From positions 1,616,001 to 1,680,000 of the forward strand of contig CP048486.1 of assembly GCA_025560025.1 (NCBI GenBank): DNA of 64,000 nt, given 5' to 3'. The notes beneath the pieces were generated by a model. That model worked only from the letters and a program-made list of their open reading frames with translations, ran no database searches and had not been told where the DNA came from. The DNA comes from Agrobacterium tumefaciens. Its GTDB lineage: Bacteria; Pseudomonadota; Alphaproteobacteria; Rhizobiales; Rhizobiaceae. Positions 51,608 to 60,667 of the stretch are shown one piece after another. A program made the translations under genes and the position numbers. How positions within the stretch are numbered: the stretch's first letter is position 1; every line of letters starts with the position of its first letter.

Positions 51608-53551
51608 ATGTCTTTCCTGAAGAATACCAAAATTAAAACGAAGGTCGTTTTCGTCATTTCGCTAATGAGCTTGATGTCGATCTCAGGCATCAGCTACGTC
51701 AGCTTGCAATATAAAAAAACCGACGATGTCTACAGCGATTTCATTGCCAATGAGGCACTTGCCGCGGTGCTGAACGCCCGAACCAGCGGAAATCTCAATG
51801 CGCTCGGCATGCAGATGCTGCGCGCGTCTCTCAATGACCCTGCCAGCAGCGATTTCGAATCCGCAGTCAAGACCTTCAAAGCCGATCGCAAGCAGCTGGA
51901 AGAGCGGCAGAACAAGATCATCGAGCTGGTTCCAGCCCGCACGGAAGCCGCTCGCGATATCCTCAAGGGTGTTGTCGAAGTCGAGGAAATGGGTAACCAG
52001 GTCATTGCCCTGATGCAGGCAGGACAACGTGCGGAAGCACAGCAGATGGCGCTCAATCTGCTTCGGAAAATGACCGAGGTTTCGCCGAAGATCAGCGCGG
52101 GCAACGAGCAGCTGATCCAGGTGATGAACGATGGCAGAGAACGCCTCACGGCCAGCACCAACACGACGATCTGGACGGCTCTGGTCAGCATAGCGCTTGT
52201 GTCGCTGGCATTGATCGCCCTCGGCCTGTTCATCTCTTCCCGTGGCATAACAACCCCGATCGCACGGCTTCGCGAGCGAATGGGATCGCTGGCGGCAGGT
52301 GACACCGCCACGGAAATTGCCGGTATGGACCGCAAGGATGAAGTGGGCCAGATGGCCGCCGCGGTTCAGGCGTTTCGTGAGAACGCCATCGAGCGCGTTC
52401 GGCTTGAGAATGAGACGGAGGCCAACCGCTCATCTTCGGAGAAGGACCGGATCGAACGCGAAAAACAAAAGGCGAATGAGGCTGCCGACGTGCAGTTTGC
52501 CGTCGACAACCTTGCGACTGCCCTTTCGAAAATCTCCCAGGGTGACGTTACCTACAGGATCGTTCAACCCTTCGTATCCAGCCTTGATGGCATTCGCGGT
52601 GACTTCAACAGGGCGGCGGAGCAGCTGCAATCGACGCTGAGCCAGGTGGCGCAGAATGCGCGCGGCATTGATGCGGGTGCGAATGAGATCCGCTCGGCTG
52701 CCGACGATCTGGCAAAGCGTACCGAGCAGCAGGCTGCGGCTGTCGAGGAGACAGCGGCTGCCCTGGAAGAGATCACCACGACGGTGAAGGACTCGACGAA
52801 ACGGGCGCAGGAAGCGGGTCATCTTGTCGGTCGCGCGAAAATTGGTGCCGAACAGTCGGGAGAAGTGGTCCAGAAAGCTGTCGCCGCGATGGAGCAGATT
52901 GCAGGATCAGCGAACGAGATTTCCAACATCATCGGCGTGATCGATGAGATCGCCTTCCAGACGAACCTTCTGGCGTTGAATGCGGGCGTGGAAGCAGCCC
53001 GTGCCGGCGAGGCGGGCAAGGGGTTTGCCGTCGTCGCTCAGGAAGTTCGTGAGCTGGCACAGCGTTCCGCCGGTGCCGCCAAGGAGATCAAGAACCTCAT
53101 CACGACATCGAACAGCCAGGTTCAGCAGGGTGTGCAACTGGTCGGCCAGACCGGCAAGGCGCTCGAGTTGATCGTCACGGAAGTGCAGGAAATCAACCGG
53201 CACGTGGCGGCGATCGCAGAATCGGCGCAGGAGCAGTCCTCCGGTCTTCAGCAGATCAATACCGCCGTGAACCAGATGGATCAGGACACGCAGAAAAACG
53301 CTGCCATGGTGGAGGAAAGCACGGCGGCGAGCCACGGGCTGGCCCGCGAGGCAGCGTCGCTTAACCAGCTTCTCGCCCAGTTCAAATTGTCGGAAGGCGG
53401 TTACAGCGCGGCGTCTGCGCCGGTTCGTGCAGCCTCGCCCGTCGACAGGCCTGCGGCTTCACCCGCTCGCGCGCTTGGCGGAAAGATCAGGGCTGCATTC
53501 TCGGGCAATGCCGCACTGAGCACATCCGCTGATAACTGGGAGGAATTTTGA
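51608..53551 (+). CDS. Methyl-accepting chemotaxis protein
   Basis: 647 residues from ATG 51608 (GAGG upstream; the longer reading from 51452 has no membrane logic). TM1 about 11-33, a helical periplasmic ligand domain of the four-helix-bundle type (34-187), TM2 about 188-211, HAMP (212-265), and a cytoplasmic signalling hairpin whose tip EIAFQTNLLALNAGVEAARA is near residue 446. The C terminus DNWEEF is the CheR/CheB tether pentapeptide (NWETF in enteric receptors), so it is a high-abundance type receptor. Ligand unknown; the neighbouring catabolic loci are tempting. Confidence 0.92.
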   Translation: MSFLKNTKIKTKVVFVISLMSLMSISGISYVSLQYKKTDDVYSDFIANEALAAVLNARTSGNLNALGMQMLRASLNDPASSDFESAVKTFKADRKQLEERQNKIIELVPARTEAARDILKGVVEVEEMGNQVIALMQAGQRAEAQQMALNLLRKMTEVSPKISAGNEQLIQVMNDGRERLTASTNTTIWTALVSIALVSLALIALGLFISSRGITTPIARLRERMGSLAAGDTATEIAGMDRKDEVGQMAAAVQAFRENAIERVRLENETEANRSSSEKDRIEREKQKANEAADVQFAVDNLATALSKISQGDVTYRIVQPFVSSLDGIRGDFNRAAEQLQSTLSQVAQNARGIDAGANEIRSAADDLAKRTEQQAAAVEETAAALEEITTTVKDSTKRAQEAGHLVGRAKIGAEQSGEVVQKAVAAMEQIAGSANEISNIIGVIDEIAFQTNLLALNAGVEAARAGEAGKGFAVVAQEVRELAQRSAGAAKEIKNLITTSNSQVQQGVQLVGQTGKALELIVTEVQEINRHVAAIAESAQEQSSGLQQINTAVNQMDQDTQKNAAMVEESTAASHGLAREAASLNQLLAQFKLSEGGYSAASAPVRAASPVDRPAASPARALGGKIRAAFSGNAALSTSADNWEEF

Positions 53552-53605
53552 TAGTCTCCGCTCTTTCACGCCCCGCGTGAGGATGAGAGTTCTTTCATAA
53601 GAACT

Positions 53606-53645
53606 GCACCGGAGGTCGGGGATTTTCGCCTCCGATCTCCGGTGC
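53606..53645. terminator. Hairpin between convergent MCP and methyltransferase genes
   Basis: GCACCGGAG (53606-53614) and CTCCGGTGC (53637-53645) are a perfect 9-bp stem; an alternative inner pairing GGAGG/CCTCC is possible. It lies between convergent genes and probably ends the chemoreceptor transcript. Confidence 0.6.
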
Positions 53646-53666
53646 CGGTGAGCCGTTCTTTAGATT

Positions 53667-54353
53667 CTAGTCGCCAGGCTTGTTTGGTACGGCATAGGCC
53701 ACCCAGCCTCTGAAACTGAATGCCGTATAGAAATTGGTGATCCCGTCGAAACCGCTATCGCGGAGAAGTGCCTCTTCCTTCTCAGGATGTAGAATGGACA
53801 GCCTCTCGCGCATCGCGGCCCGTCCGCCCTGAAGTTTCGCAGGATCGGTTCCTTCCATCGCACCATAGCTTATGTGCCGATCTATCCAGATCGAACGTTC
53901 CGGCTCGTTCTGGGGGAAACTGACATGGGCAAGCACGAAGGGTGCGCCGGGCCTGAGGCGTTGTCGCACGCCATTCAGCGTTTTGATGCGTTCCTCCAAA
54001 AGGAGATGATGAAACACGAGAAGGCACGCCGCGCCATCAAAGGGTTCGTCCGGTGCGGCTGATATATCCCCCTCGTGCAGGTTAATTCGCGTGGCGTAAT
54101 CTGTGGTCGTTTCGCGAGCGAGGGTCAGCATGTCGGGCGAGGGGTCGACCCCGTCGAAAATCCACCCTTTATTGGCTTTGGCAAGAGCCTTGAGTTCGAG
54201 CCCGCCGCCAGCACCAACGACCAGAATCCGGCCTTTGTCGGGAGCTTTCTCGCCGAGCAGCATCGACGTCATTCGATGCAAGCTTTCAAGGCCGGGGACC
54301 TGGCGCGTTGCTCCTTCGATATAGCCAACCTGTCGTCCCTTGAAATCAGTCAT
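53667..54353 (-). CDS. SAM-dependent class I methyltransferase
   Basis: 228 residues. Motif I ILVVGAGGGLELKAL (about 43-57), the acidic end of strand 2 in FDGVDPSPDMLTLA, then EGDISAAP and the post-motif FDGAACLLVFHHL. The acceptor is unknown. RBS AGAAGGAAA before ATG 54353. Co-directional with the epoxide hydrolase gene, 15 bases apart, so likely one unit divergent from the Rrf2 gene. Confidence 0.85.
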   Translation of the reverse strand: MTDFKGRQVGYIEGATRQVPGLESLHRMTSMLLGEKAPDKGRILVVGAGGGLELKALAKANKGWIFDGVDPSPDMLTLARETTTDYATRINLHEGDISAAPDEPFDGAACLLVFHHLLLEERIKTLNGVRQRLRPGAPFVLAHVSFPQNEPERSIWIDRHISYGAMEGTDPAKLQGGRAAMRERLSILHPEKEEALLRDSGFDGITNFYTAFSFRGWVAYAVPNKPGD

Positions 54354-54368
54354 GGGATTTCCTTCTTT

Positions 54369-55349
54369 CTAGATGGAGGCGACTTGATTGAGAAACGACA
54401 GGATGAGGCTTGTCACCTCACTCGGTCGCTCCTGCTGGAGCCAGTGTCCCGCGCCGGGAATGATGTGGGATCCGAGCAGATGCGGCACCAGGTCGGGCAT
54501 GGAGGCGATGATCTGATCCATGCCGGGAATGGCCAGGCCGGTGTCACGTTCGCCGATGATAAACAGCGCCGGGACATTGACATGTTTACCGCTCACTGCC
54601 TGCTGCAGTTCCCAGTTGCGATCGAGGTTTCGATAATAATTCAGGCCGCCGGTAAACCCCGACGTCTTGAAATCATTGACGAGCCTGTCGAAGTCGCGGG
54701 GAGGCAGCCAGTCGGGCATGCGCGCGGGGAGGGGCAATTCTGCGAGAAGGCCCTTGTTGCGGCTGACCATGCCAAAAGGGTTTGGCGTGCCGTCGCCCGG
54801 CCGCCGTGCGCCCGCTTCTCCGCTTGCGGCGTAGATAATCTTGCTGAGCGTCTGGCTGACATCCCGGTTGAACTCCTCTTCCGCGACGCCCGCCTGCTGG
54901 AAATAGAGCGTGTAGAACAGCGATTGCCCGTCTTGCGGAAATATCCTTGAGGGCGGGAAGGGAGGCTGGTCCATCATGGGCACACTCAATGCGACGACGG
55001 CCCTGAACCTGTCGGGACGAAGGAGCGCGGCCTGCCAGGCGATGGTCGCGCCCCAGTCGTGGCCGACGATGACCGCTTCGCTTTCACCAAGGGCATCCAT
55101 GAGGGCGACAAGATCGCCAACGCCGTGGAAGACCGTATATTGATCCACCTGTTCGGGAATATCTGTCCTGCCAAAGCCGCGCATGTCGGGCGCAACGGCG
55201 CGAAAACCCGCTGCAGCCAGCGACAGGATCTGGTGCCGCCAGGCATGTTTGGTTTCCGGAAATCCATGGCAGAGCAGAACCAGGGGGCCCGTTCCCTGAT
55301 CAAGGATGCTCATGTCGATCGTGCGCGTCTTGATGATTGTTTCAATCAT
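54369..55349 (-). CDS. Epoxide-hydrolase-like alpha/beta hydrolase
   Basis: 326 residues from ATG 55349 (GGGGTGAG upstream). HGFPETKHAWRHQI gives the HGxP oxyanion motif; the nucleophile is the Asp in VGHDWGATIAW, the acid is in GERDTGLAIPG, and the His is in GAGHWLQQE. Nucleophile Asp with HGFPE and a cap domain of the usual length point to epoxide hydrolase rather than esterase or haloalkane dehalogenase. Upstream gene of the methyltransferase; Rrf2-type repeats lie between it and the divergent regulator. Confidence 0.85.
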   Translation of the reverse strand: MIETIIKTRTIDMSILDQGTGPLVLLCHGFPETKHAWRHQILSLAAAGFRAVAPDMRGFGRTDIPEQVDQYTVFHGVGDLVALMDALGESEAVIVGHDWGATIAWQAALLRPDRFRAVVALSVPMMDQPPFPPSRIFPQDGQSLFYTLYFQQAGVAEEEFNRDVSQTLSKIIYAASGEAGARRPGDGTPNPFGMVSRNKGLLAELPLPARMPDWLPPRDFDRLVNDFKTSGFTGGLNYYRNLDRNWELQQAVSGKHVNVPALFIIGERDTGLAIPGMDQIIASMPDLVPHLLGSHIIPGAGHWLQQERPSEVTSLILSFLNQVASI

Positions 55350-55462
55350 TTTCTCACCCCGGATTTTCTCAATCAGTTGCCACCGCAAGCCAGGGTTCGG
55401 AACATCCCGGGCCGAAGTGACCAGGAGAAGCCTGCGACGCAGCGCATTGCGCTTCCCTATTT

Positions 55463-55529
55463 GTGTAACTATAGATGTTGCGGAAAAGCGCTTGCGTCAA
55501 GATAGTGTAACAATTTTTGTTGCGGAAAG
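55463..55529. promoter_or_regulatory. Tandem 25-base direct repeats before the Rrf2 gene
   Basis: Copies at 55463-55487 and 55505-55529 are identical at 20 of 25 positions: both begin GTGTAAC and end TGTTGCGGAAA, with a variable 6-base middle. The period is 42 bases, four helical turns. Each copy contains the near-palindrome GTAAC-N7-GTTGC. They fill the divergent promoter region between the hydrolase-methyltransferase unit and the Rrf2 gene, so they are the probable Rrf2 operators. Confidence 0.65.
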
Positions 55530-55536
55530 GGTCGTG

Positions 55537-55977
55537 ATGAAAACCGACGGCAGGCTTGCCCGAATGCTGCATGTGCTTGTGCATATGGGGCTGCTTGGCG
55601 GCAGGGAAACATCAGAACGGATCGCACAGATGCTCAACACCAATCCGGTGGTCGTTCGCCGTACGCTTGGTGGGTTGCGCGACCACGGTATCGTCGCATC
55701 GGAAGGCGGCCGGGGTGGTGGCTGGAAACTGGTCAAGCCGCTGGAAGAGGTGACCGTTCTGGACGTTCAGCGCGCCTTGAATGCCGGTCTTATCCTACCT
55801 GCCCCCATATCGCATGACCATCCATCCTGCCCCGTGGAGAAAGCCTCCAACGCGATTATCGCAGCGGCCCATGCCGCGGCCGAAAATGAGCTCGTGGCGC
55901 GTTATGCCGCGACGACGCTGGCGCAGATAGCCGGGATGGCATTGCAGGAAAGCCGAAAATCGTCTCCGGCCGGGTGA
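55537..55977 (+). CDS. Rrf2-family transcriptional regulator
   Basis: 146 residues from ATG 55537 (GGAAAGG upstream). Winged helix with SERIAQMLNTNPVVVRRTLGGLRDHGIV and wing GGRGGGWKLVKPLEEVTVLDVQRAL. Only one Cys (HPSCPVEKA), so it lacks the three-Cys cluster of IscR/NsrR/RirA and resembles the YwnA-type, cluster-free group. Expected to control the divergent epoxide hydrolase and methyltransferase genes through the repeats just upstream. The convergent gap 55978-56059 holds a weak CCGGCC/GGCCGG hairpin. Confidence 0.87.
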   Translation: MKTDGRLARMLHVLVHMGLLGGRETSERIAQMLNTNPVVVRRTLGGLRDHGIVASEGGRGGGWKLVKPLEEVTVLDVQRALNAGLILPAPISHDHPSCPVEKASNAIIAAAHAAAENELVARYAATTLAQIAGMALQESRKSSPAG

Positions 55978-56059
55978 CTTCCGTTTAAGCCGGGCATGTC
56001 GCCGTTGTAACGACAGGTCACCACCGGCCGAAACTCAGGCCGGCGGCGGCGGGCCGGGT

Positions 56060-57184
56060 TTAGAATTCAATGACCTGCCGCACGGCGCTGCCATCGTGCA
56101 GCCGGTCGAAACCTTCATTAATGTCCTCGAGCCTGAGCCTTCCGCTGAGCAGGCGATTGACCGGCAATCTTCCGTCCCGGTAAAGGTCGATGAAACGCGG
56201 AATATCCCGGACGGGTACGCAAGTCCCGATGTAACTGCCCTTGAGCGTTCTTTCTTCGCCAACGAGCTGCACGACATTGACCGGCAGGGCAGCGCCGGGC
56301 GGTGGCAGGCCCGCGGTCACGGTTGTGCCGCCGCGCTTGGTCATTCTGAAAGCGTTTTCCAGCGCCCGAACCGACCCGGCCATCTCGAAGGCATAATCCG
56401 CACCGCCCGAGGTCGCGTCGCGAACCTGTTCGACAGCGTCTTCATCGCGCCCGTTCACGACGGTGGTTGCGCCAAGTTCGCTCGCAAGGGCCAGTTTTTC
56501 CGCAGAAAGGTCGACCGCGACGATCTTGCTGGCGCCCGCAGCCCGCGCACCAAGGACGGCGGCAAGGCCAACACCACCAAGCCCGATGACGACGGCAGTC
56601 GAGCCGGCCTTGACCTCAGCCGTATTCACAACGGCGCCCACGCCGGTCAGGACCGCACAGCCGAAAAGCGCAGCCTCCACGAAGGGGAGATCCCGGTCGA
56701 TCTTGACCAGCGAATTGCGGGACACGACGGCATATTCGGCAAATGCCGACACGCCGAGATGATGATGGACGGCCTTGCCGCGATAGTTCAGCCTGGTTGC
56801 GCCGCCAAGCAGCGTTCCCGCTGCGTTTGCCGCCGCACCCGGCTCGCATAATGCGGGCCTGCCTTCCGCGCAGGGCAGGCAATGCCCGCAGCTCGGCATG
56901 AAGACCATCACGACATGGTCGCCGGGTTGAAGATCGCGAACACCGTCTCCCAACGCCTCGACAATGCCTGCCGCCTCATGGCCCAGCGCCATCGGCATCG
57001 GACGAGGCCTGTCGCCGTTGATGACCGAGAGGTCGGAATGACACAGACCGGCCGCACGAATGCGGACAAGGACTTCGCCGGCCCCGGGTGGCGCAAGCTC
57101 TATGTCCTCGATAACGAGCGGCTTGTTGACAGCATAAGGATGAGAGGCACCCGTTCCCTGCAATAGTGCGGCTTTGACCTGCAT
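56060..57184 (-). CDS. Zinc-dependent alcohol dehydrogenase (class III-like)
   Basis: 374 residues of the medium-chain family. Catalytic zinc ligands: Cys in AAGLCHSDLSV, His-Glu in LGHEAAG, and Cys in LFGCAVLTGVG. The structural zinc Cys set C-x2-C-x2-C-x7-C is in SCGHCLPCAEGRPALC. Rossmann motif GLGGVGLAAV. Close to class III/NDMA-dependent-type dehydrogenases; the alcohol is unknown. RBS GGAGGGA before the start. Monocistronic by layout. Confidence 0.87.
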   Translation of the reverse strand: MQVKAALLQGTGASHPYAVNKPLVIEDIELAPPGAGEVLVRIRAAGLCHSDLSVINGDRPRPMPMALGHEAAGIVEALGDGVRDLQPGDHVVMVFMPSCGHCLPCAEGRPALCEPGAAANAAGTLLGGATRLNYRGKAVHHHLGVSAFAEYAVVSRNSLVKIDRDLPFVEAALFGCAVLTGVGAVVNTAEVKAGSTAVVIGLGGVGLAAVLGARAAGASKIVAVDLSAEKLALASELGATTVVNGRDEDAVEQVRDATSGGADYAFEMAGSVRALENAFRMTKRGGTTVTAGLPPPGAALPVNVVQLVGEERTLKGSYIGTCVPVRDIPRFIDLYRDGRLPVNRLLSGRLRLEDINEGFDRLHDGSAVRQVIEF

Positions 57185-57281
57185 TATTCCCTCCTTCGTG
57201 GACTTGCTTCAGCTGCGCGGCAATGGGCCGATCCGGCATGGCAATGCTATATTTGCAGCACGGCGCCGCTCGATGATGGTT

Positions 57282-58205
57282 TTACGGGAGTGGCTCGGAT
57301 TTTCCTCTTTCACTGAGGTGTTCCGCCAGGAAGTCGATAAACGCGCGAATGCGCGCCGCAAGATGCTCATGTCCAGCGAAGACGGCATGAATCTGTTCGA
57401 GGTCCTCGGGATTATATGCCTCGAGCAACGGAATGAGCCTGCCTGCGTCGATATCCGGCTGTACATGGAATTGCCCCACCCTGCCCAGTCCAATGCCGGC
57501 GAGGCAAAGCTGGCGCATGATCATGCCGCTATTGACCGCGGTGTTTCCCGTTACGGGAAGGCGATAAATGTCCGATGCTCCCGGGTTCCGGAACGGCCAT
57601 TCGTTGAGAGTGCGGCGGAAGTTGAAGCTGAAACAATTGTGGTCGGCCAGATCCTGTGGCGTTTGCGGTGCGCCCTTTGCTTCGAGATAAACAGGGGACG
57701 CTACAATAACTCGCCGGCTTTCGAGAAGCTTGCGCGCCTTCAGGGACGAATCGTCCATGGTTCCAGATCGAATGGCTATGTCGGTTCGTTCCTCGATCAG
57801 GCCGATGATGCCGTCGGTTAGCGAGATGTCGAGCTGAACTTCGGGATAGAGTTCGAGGAAAGCCGGGATCAGTGGAAGCAGATGCCGTTCCCCAAAGCCC
57901 ACGGACGCGTTGATGCGAAGCAGCCCGCGCGGGACCATTTTGCCTCCGCCAGCCACGATCTGCTCGGTCTCGGTAATATCGGCCAGGATACGCCGGGCGC
58001 GGGAGAGATACACCTCGCCTTCCGGTGTCAGTATCATCGACCGGGTCGAGCGTACCAGCAGGCGTGTTCCGAGACGATCCTCGATGCGCGTCACCAGCTT
58101 GCTGACGGCCGATGGAGACATTTTGAGCCGTCGTCCGGCGGCAGAAAAACTCTGCAATTCCGCCGCCAGGACGAAGACTTCCATTTCGCCCGTCCGGTTG
58201 TCCAT
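57282..58205 (-). CDS. LysR-family transcriptional regulator
   Basis: 307 residues. N-terminal winged HTH with SFSAAGRRLKMSPSAVSKLVTRIEDRLGTRL, then the effector-binding domain ending in a LRAFIDFL-type tail (RIRAFIDFLAEHL). Of the group that often controls adjacent oxidoreductases. Divergent from the MFS gene at 58364, which with the two oxidoreductases downstream is the probable target; the 158-base gap between them has no obvious palindrome beyond short T-N11-A matches. Confidence 0.88.
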   Translation of the reverse strand: MDNRTGEMEVFVLAAELQSFSAAGRRLKMSPSAVSKLVTRIEDRLGTRLLVRSTRSMILTPEGEVYLSRARRILADITETEQIVAGGGKMVPRGLLRINASVGFGERHLLPLIPAFLELYPEVQLDISLTDGIIGLIEERTDIAIRSGTMDDSSLKARKLLESRRVIVASPVYLEAKGAPQTPQDLADHNCFSFNFRRTLNEWPFRNPGASDIYRLPVTGNTAVNSGMIMRQLCLAGIGLGRVGQFHVQPDIDAGRLIPLLEAYNPEDLEQIHAVFAGHEHLAARIRAFIDFLAEHLSERGKSEPLP

Positions 58206-58363
58206 CGTTTCCGCCTATGAATGAAATTCACAGGTATTTATCCAATACTCCCGATTATCATTCAAGCCCTCTCCGCTCATATTCCGTCACAGCAATCGTT
58301 CAACCAGCAACTCTGCTGTCTCAGCACCCCTCACGTGCATTGTGGGGCGGAAAGGAATTTATC

Positions 58364-59545
58364 ATGCCCTTGGCTATATTTGCTTTGACGATCGCAGCTT
58401 ACGCGATCGGAACCACGGAGTTCGTCATTGTCGGCCTGTTGCCGACCGTCGCAAACGATCTTCACATCACCCTGCCGCTTGCCGGTCTTATCGTCAGTGT
58501 CTATGCGCTTGGCGTTACGTTCGGCGCGCCGATCCTGACCGCGCTTACCGGCAAAATAGAACGGAAGCCGCTGCTGCTCGGCCTCATGGCCCTGTTCATC
58601 GTCGGTAACACTGCCGCGGCGCTGTCACCGAGCTACGAGATTCTGCTCATTGCCCGCGTGATTGCCGCTTTCGCTCATGGCGTGTTCTTCTCCGTTGGCG
58701 CGACGATCGCTGCCGATCTCGTGCCCGAAAACCGCCGTGGCTCGGCGATTGCCATGATGTTCATGGGATTGACCGTCGCCATCGTCTCCGGCGTTCCTAT
58801 CGGTACCTATATCGGTCAGGTCTTTGGCTGGCGTGCAACCTTCTGGGCCGTTGGCGCTCTCGGTGTCGTTGCCTTTGTCGCCATTGCCGCCCTTCTGCCG
58901 AACACGCTCAAGAAGGCGCCGCCGGCAAGCATTCTTGATCAGGTCCGCGTGCTCGGTTCCGGTCGCCTGCTCATCGTCTTCGCCATGACCGCGCTCGGTT
59001 ACGGCGGCACCTTCGTCGCCTTCACCTTCCTTGCGCCGATCCTGCAGGACGTCACCGGCTTCTCCGAATCCAGCGTCAGCCTGATCCTCGTGCTCTACGG
59101 CATCGCCATCGCTGCCGGTAACATCGGTGGCGGCAAGATTGCCAACAGCAATCCCGTCAAGGCATTGATCGGTCTCTTCCTGGCACAGGCCATCGTATTG
59201 CTGGTGTTTTCGTTCACCGCCGTCTCGCCGGTCCTGACCCTGATCACGCTGGTGGCGCTTGGCTTCCTGTCCTTCGCCAATGTCCCGGGCCTGCAGCTCT
59301 ACGTCGTGCAGCTGGCCAAGGAACACCGCCCCGGCGCCGTTGATGTTGCATCCGCACTCAACATCGCCGCCTTCAACCTCGGCATCGCCATTGGCGCCTG
59401 GCTGGGTGGTGTGGTGGTGGAATCGCCGATGGGTCTTGCTGCAACCCCATGGGTCGGCGCCATCCTCGTTGCCGTCGCCCTGCTTCTCACGCTCTGGAGC
59501 AGCGCGCTCGACCGCCGCGCCGCCGTGTCCCTGAAGACTGCATAA
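58364..59545 (+). CDS. MFS exporter, AraJ/DHA1 type
   Basis: 393 residues, twelve membrane segments. IFALTIAAYAIGTTEFVIVG at the N terminus, then LPTVANDLHITLPLAGLIVS and the GALTGKIERKPLLL-type loop between helices 2 and 3 (here TALTGKIERKPLLLGL), mark the sugar-efflux/arabinose-efflux DHA1 group. Exports a small molecule with proton exchange. RBS AAAGGA before ATG 58364; the longer reading from 58217 has no such site. A hairpin separates it from the next gene. Confidence 0.87.
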   Translation: MPLAIFALTIAAYAIGTTEFVIVGLLPTVANDLHITLPLAGLIVSVYALGVTFGAPILTALTGKIERKPLLLGLMALFIVGNTAAALSPSYEILLIARVIAAFAHGVFFSVGATIAADLVPENRRGSAIAMMFMGLTVAIVSGVPIGTYIGQVFGWRATFWAVGALGVVAFVAIAALLPNTLKKAPPASILDQVRVLGSGRLLIVFAMTALGYGGTFVAFTFLAPILQDVTGFSESSVSLILVLYGIAIAAGNIGGGKIANSNPVKALIGLFLAQAIVLLVFSFTAVSPVLTLITLVALGFLSFANVPGLQLYVVQLAKEHRPGAVDVASALNIAAFNLGIAIGAWLGGVVVESPMGLAATPWVGAILVAVALLLTLWSSALDRRAAVSLKTA

Positions 59546-59549
59546 CCGC

Positions 59550-59582
59550 CGACAGGCCCGGTACATGAAGGGCCGGGCCTGT
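59550..59582 (+). terminator. Hairpin after the MFS gene
   Basis: GACAGGCCCGG (59550-59560) and CCGGGCCTGTC (59572-59582) form a perfect 11-bp stem with an 11-base loop, without a good U-run. It may end the MFS transcript or damp read-through into the next two genes. Confidence 0.55.
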
Positions 59583-59610
59583 CTGCTCAAACTCATTCCG
59601 GAGAATTCTC

Positions 59611-60651
59611 ATGTCCTCGGCATTGAAATCCACGACATCCAAAGTCCAATCGGGTGCGCTCGATCTTATCCGCAAGCCCCAGGGCGGCCTCACGCTTGGC
59701 ATTGAGCTTCCGCTCGACAACGACTGGGCGCCAGCGCGCGAAGCTGAACGTGTCGCGCAAGGCCGTCCCTTCGGTGTACCGGATCTCACACACTATCCCG
59801 ATCTCGTCCGCCAGGTCGATCGTTCCGGTTTCGCCGCCGTCTGGACGCGCGACGTTCCGGTCTTCGATCCCAATAATTTTGGCGATGCGGGCTCGGTCTA
59901 CGATCCCTTCGTCAATCTCGGTTTCCTTGCCGGCATCACAAAGAATGTGGCGCTCGGCACCGCGGCGATCGTGCTGCCGCTGCGTCATCCAATGATGGTG
60001 GCGAAGGCTGCGGCTTCCGTCGATCAGCTGTCCGGCGGCCGTCTCATTCTCGGCGTCGCCTCCGGCGACCGTCCGGTCGAATATCCGCTGCTTGGCCTTG
60101 ATTTCGAACAGCGCGGTGAAGCCTTCCGGGACGCGGTCGGTTATCTGCGCGATGCCTGGAAGACCGAAGGCCTGCCGCTTGGCGACGGGCGCATCGAAGC
60201 CAGCCTCGACCTGCTGCCAAAGCCAATGCGGGCGCAGGTGCCGATGGTTATTGCCGGGCAAGGCCGGCAGTCGCCAGACTGGATCGCCGCCAACATGGAA
60301 GGCCGCTTCGTTTATCCGAACGGGCTTGAGCGGCTCACCTCCCAGGCAAGAGGCTGGGCCGCCGCGCGCACCGCTCTCGGGCTGGATCGTGGTGTCTTCA
60401 TAAGCGCTTTCCATCTCGATCTGGCCGACGATCCGGATGAACAGCCGACACCGCGCCGCTTTGGCGCGCGCGTCGGACGCAATGCCTTCATCGACCATCT
60501 GCATGCCCTCGAAAACGCCGGGGTCGATCATCTCGCGCTTCTGCTGCGGCCATCGCGACGGCCCCTCAGCGAAGTGATCGATGAATTGTCGCACGATGTT
60601 CTGCCTGTAATCGGCAATATCTCTCCCGCCGTCAGAAATGCCGCGGAATAA
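59611..60651 (+). CDS. Luciferase-like (LLM-class) flavin-dependent oxidoreductase
   Basis: 346 residues, TIM-barrel of the bacterial-luciferase family: LTLGIELPLDNDW, LVRQVDRSGFAAVWTRDVPV, LGTAAIVLPLRHPMMVAKAA and SGGRLILGVASGDRP are the family's flavin-site strands. Reduced FMN or F420 is used; no flavin reductase is adjacent. Substrate unknown. Followed 16 bases later by an aldo/keto reductase gene, so the two are one unit. Confidence 0.85.
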   Translation: MSSALKSTTSKVQSGALDLIRKPQGGLTLGIELPLDNDWAPAREAERVAQGRPFGVPDLTHYPDLVRQVDRSGFAAVWTRDVPVFDPNNFGDAGSVYDPFVNLGFLAGITKNVALGTAAIVLPLRHPMMVAKAAASVDQLSGGRLILGVASGDRPVEYPLLGLDFEQRGEAFRDAVGYLRDAWKTEGLPLGDGRIEASLDLLPKPMRAQVPMVIAGQGRQSPDWIAANMEGRFVYPNGLERLTSQARGWAAARTALGLDRGVFISAFHLDLADDPDEQPTPRRFGARVGRNAFIDHLHALENAGVDHLALLLRPSRRPLSEVIDELSHDVLPVIGNISPAVRNAAE

Positions 60652-60667
60652 CCAAGGAGAAAGACCA

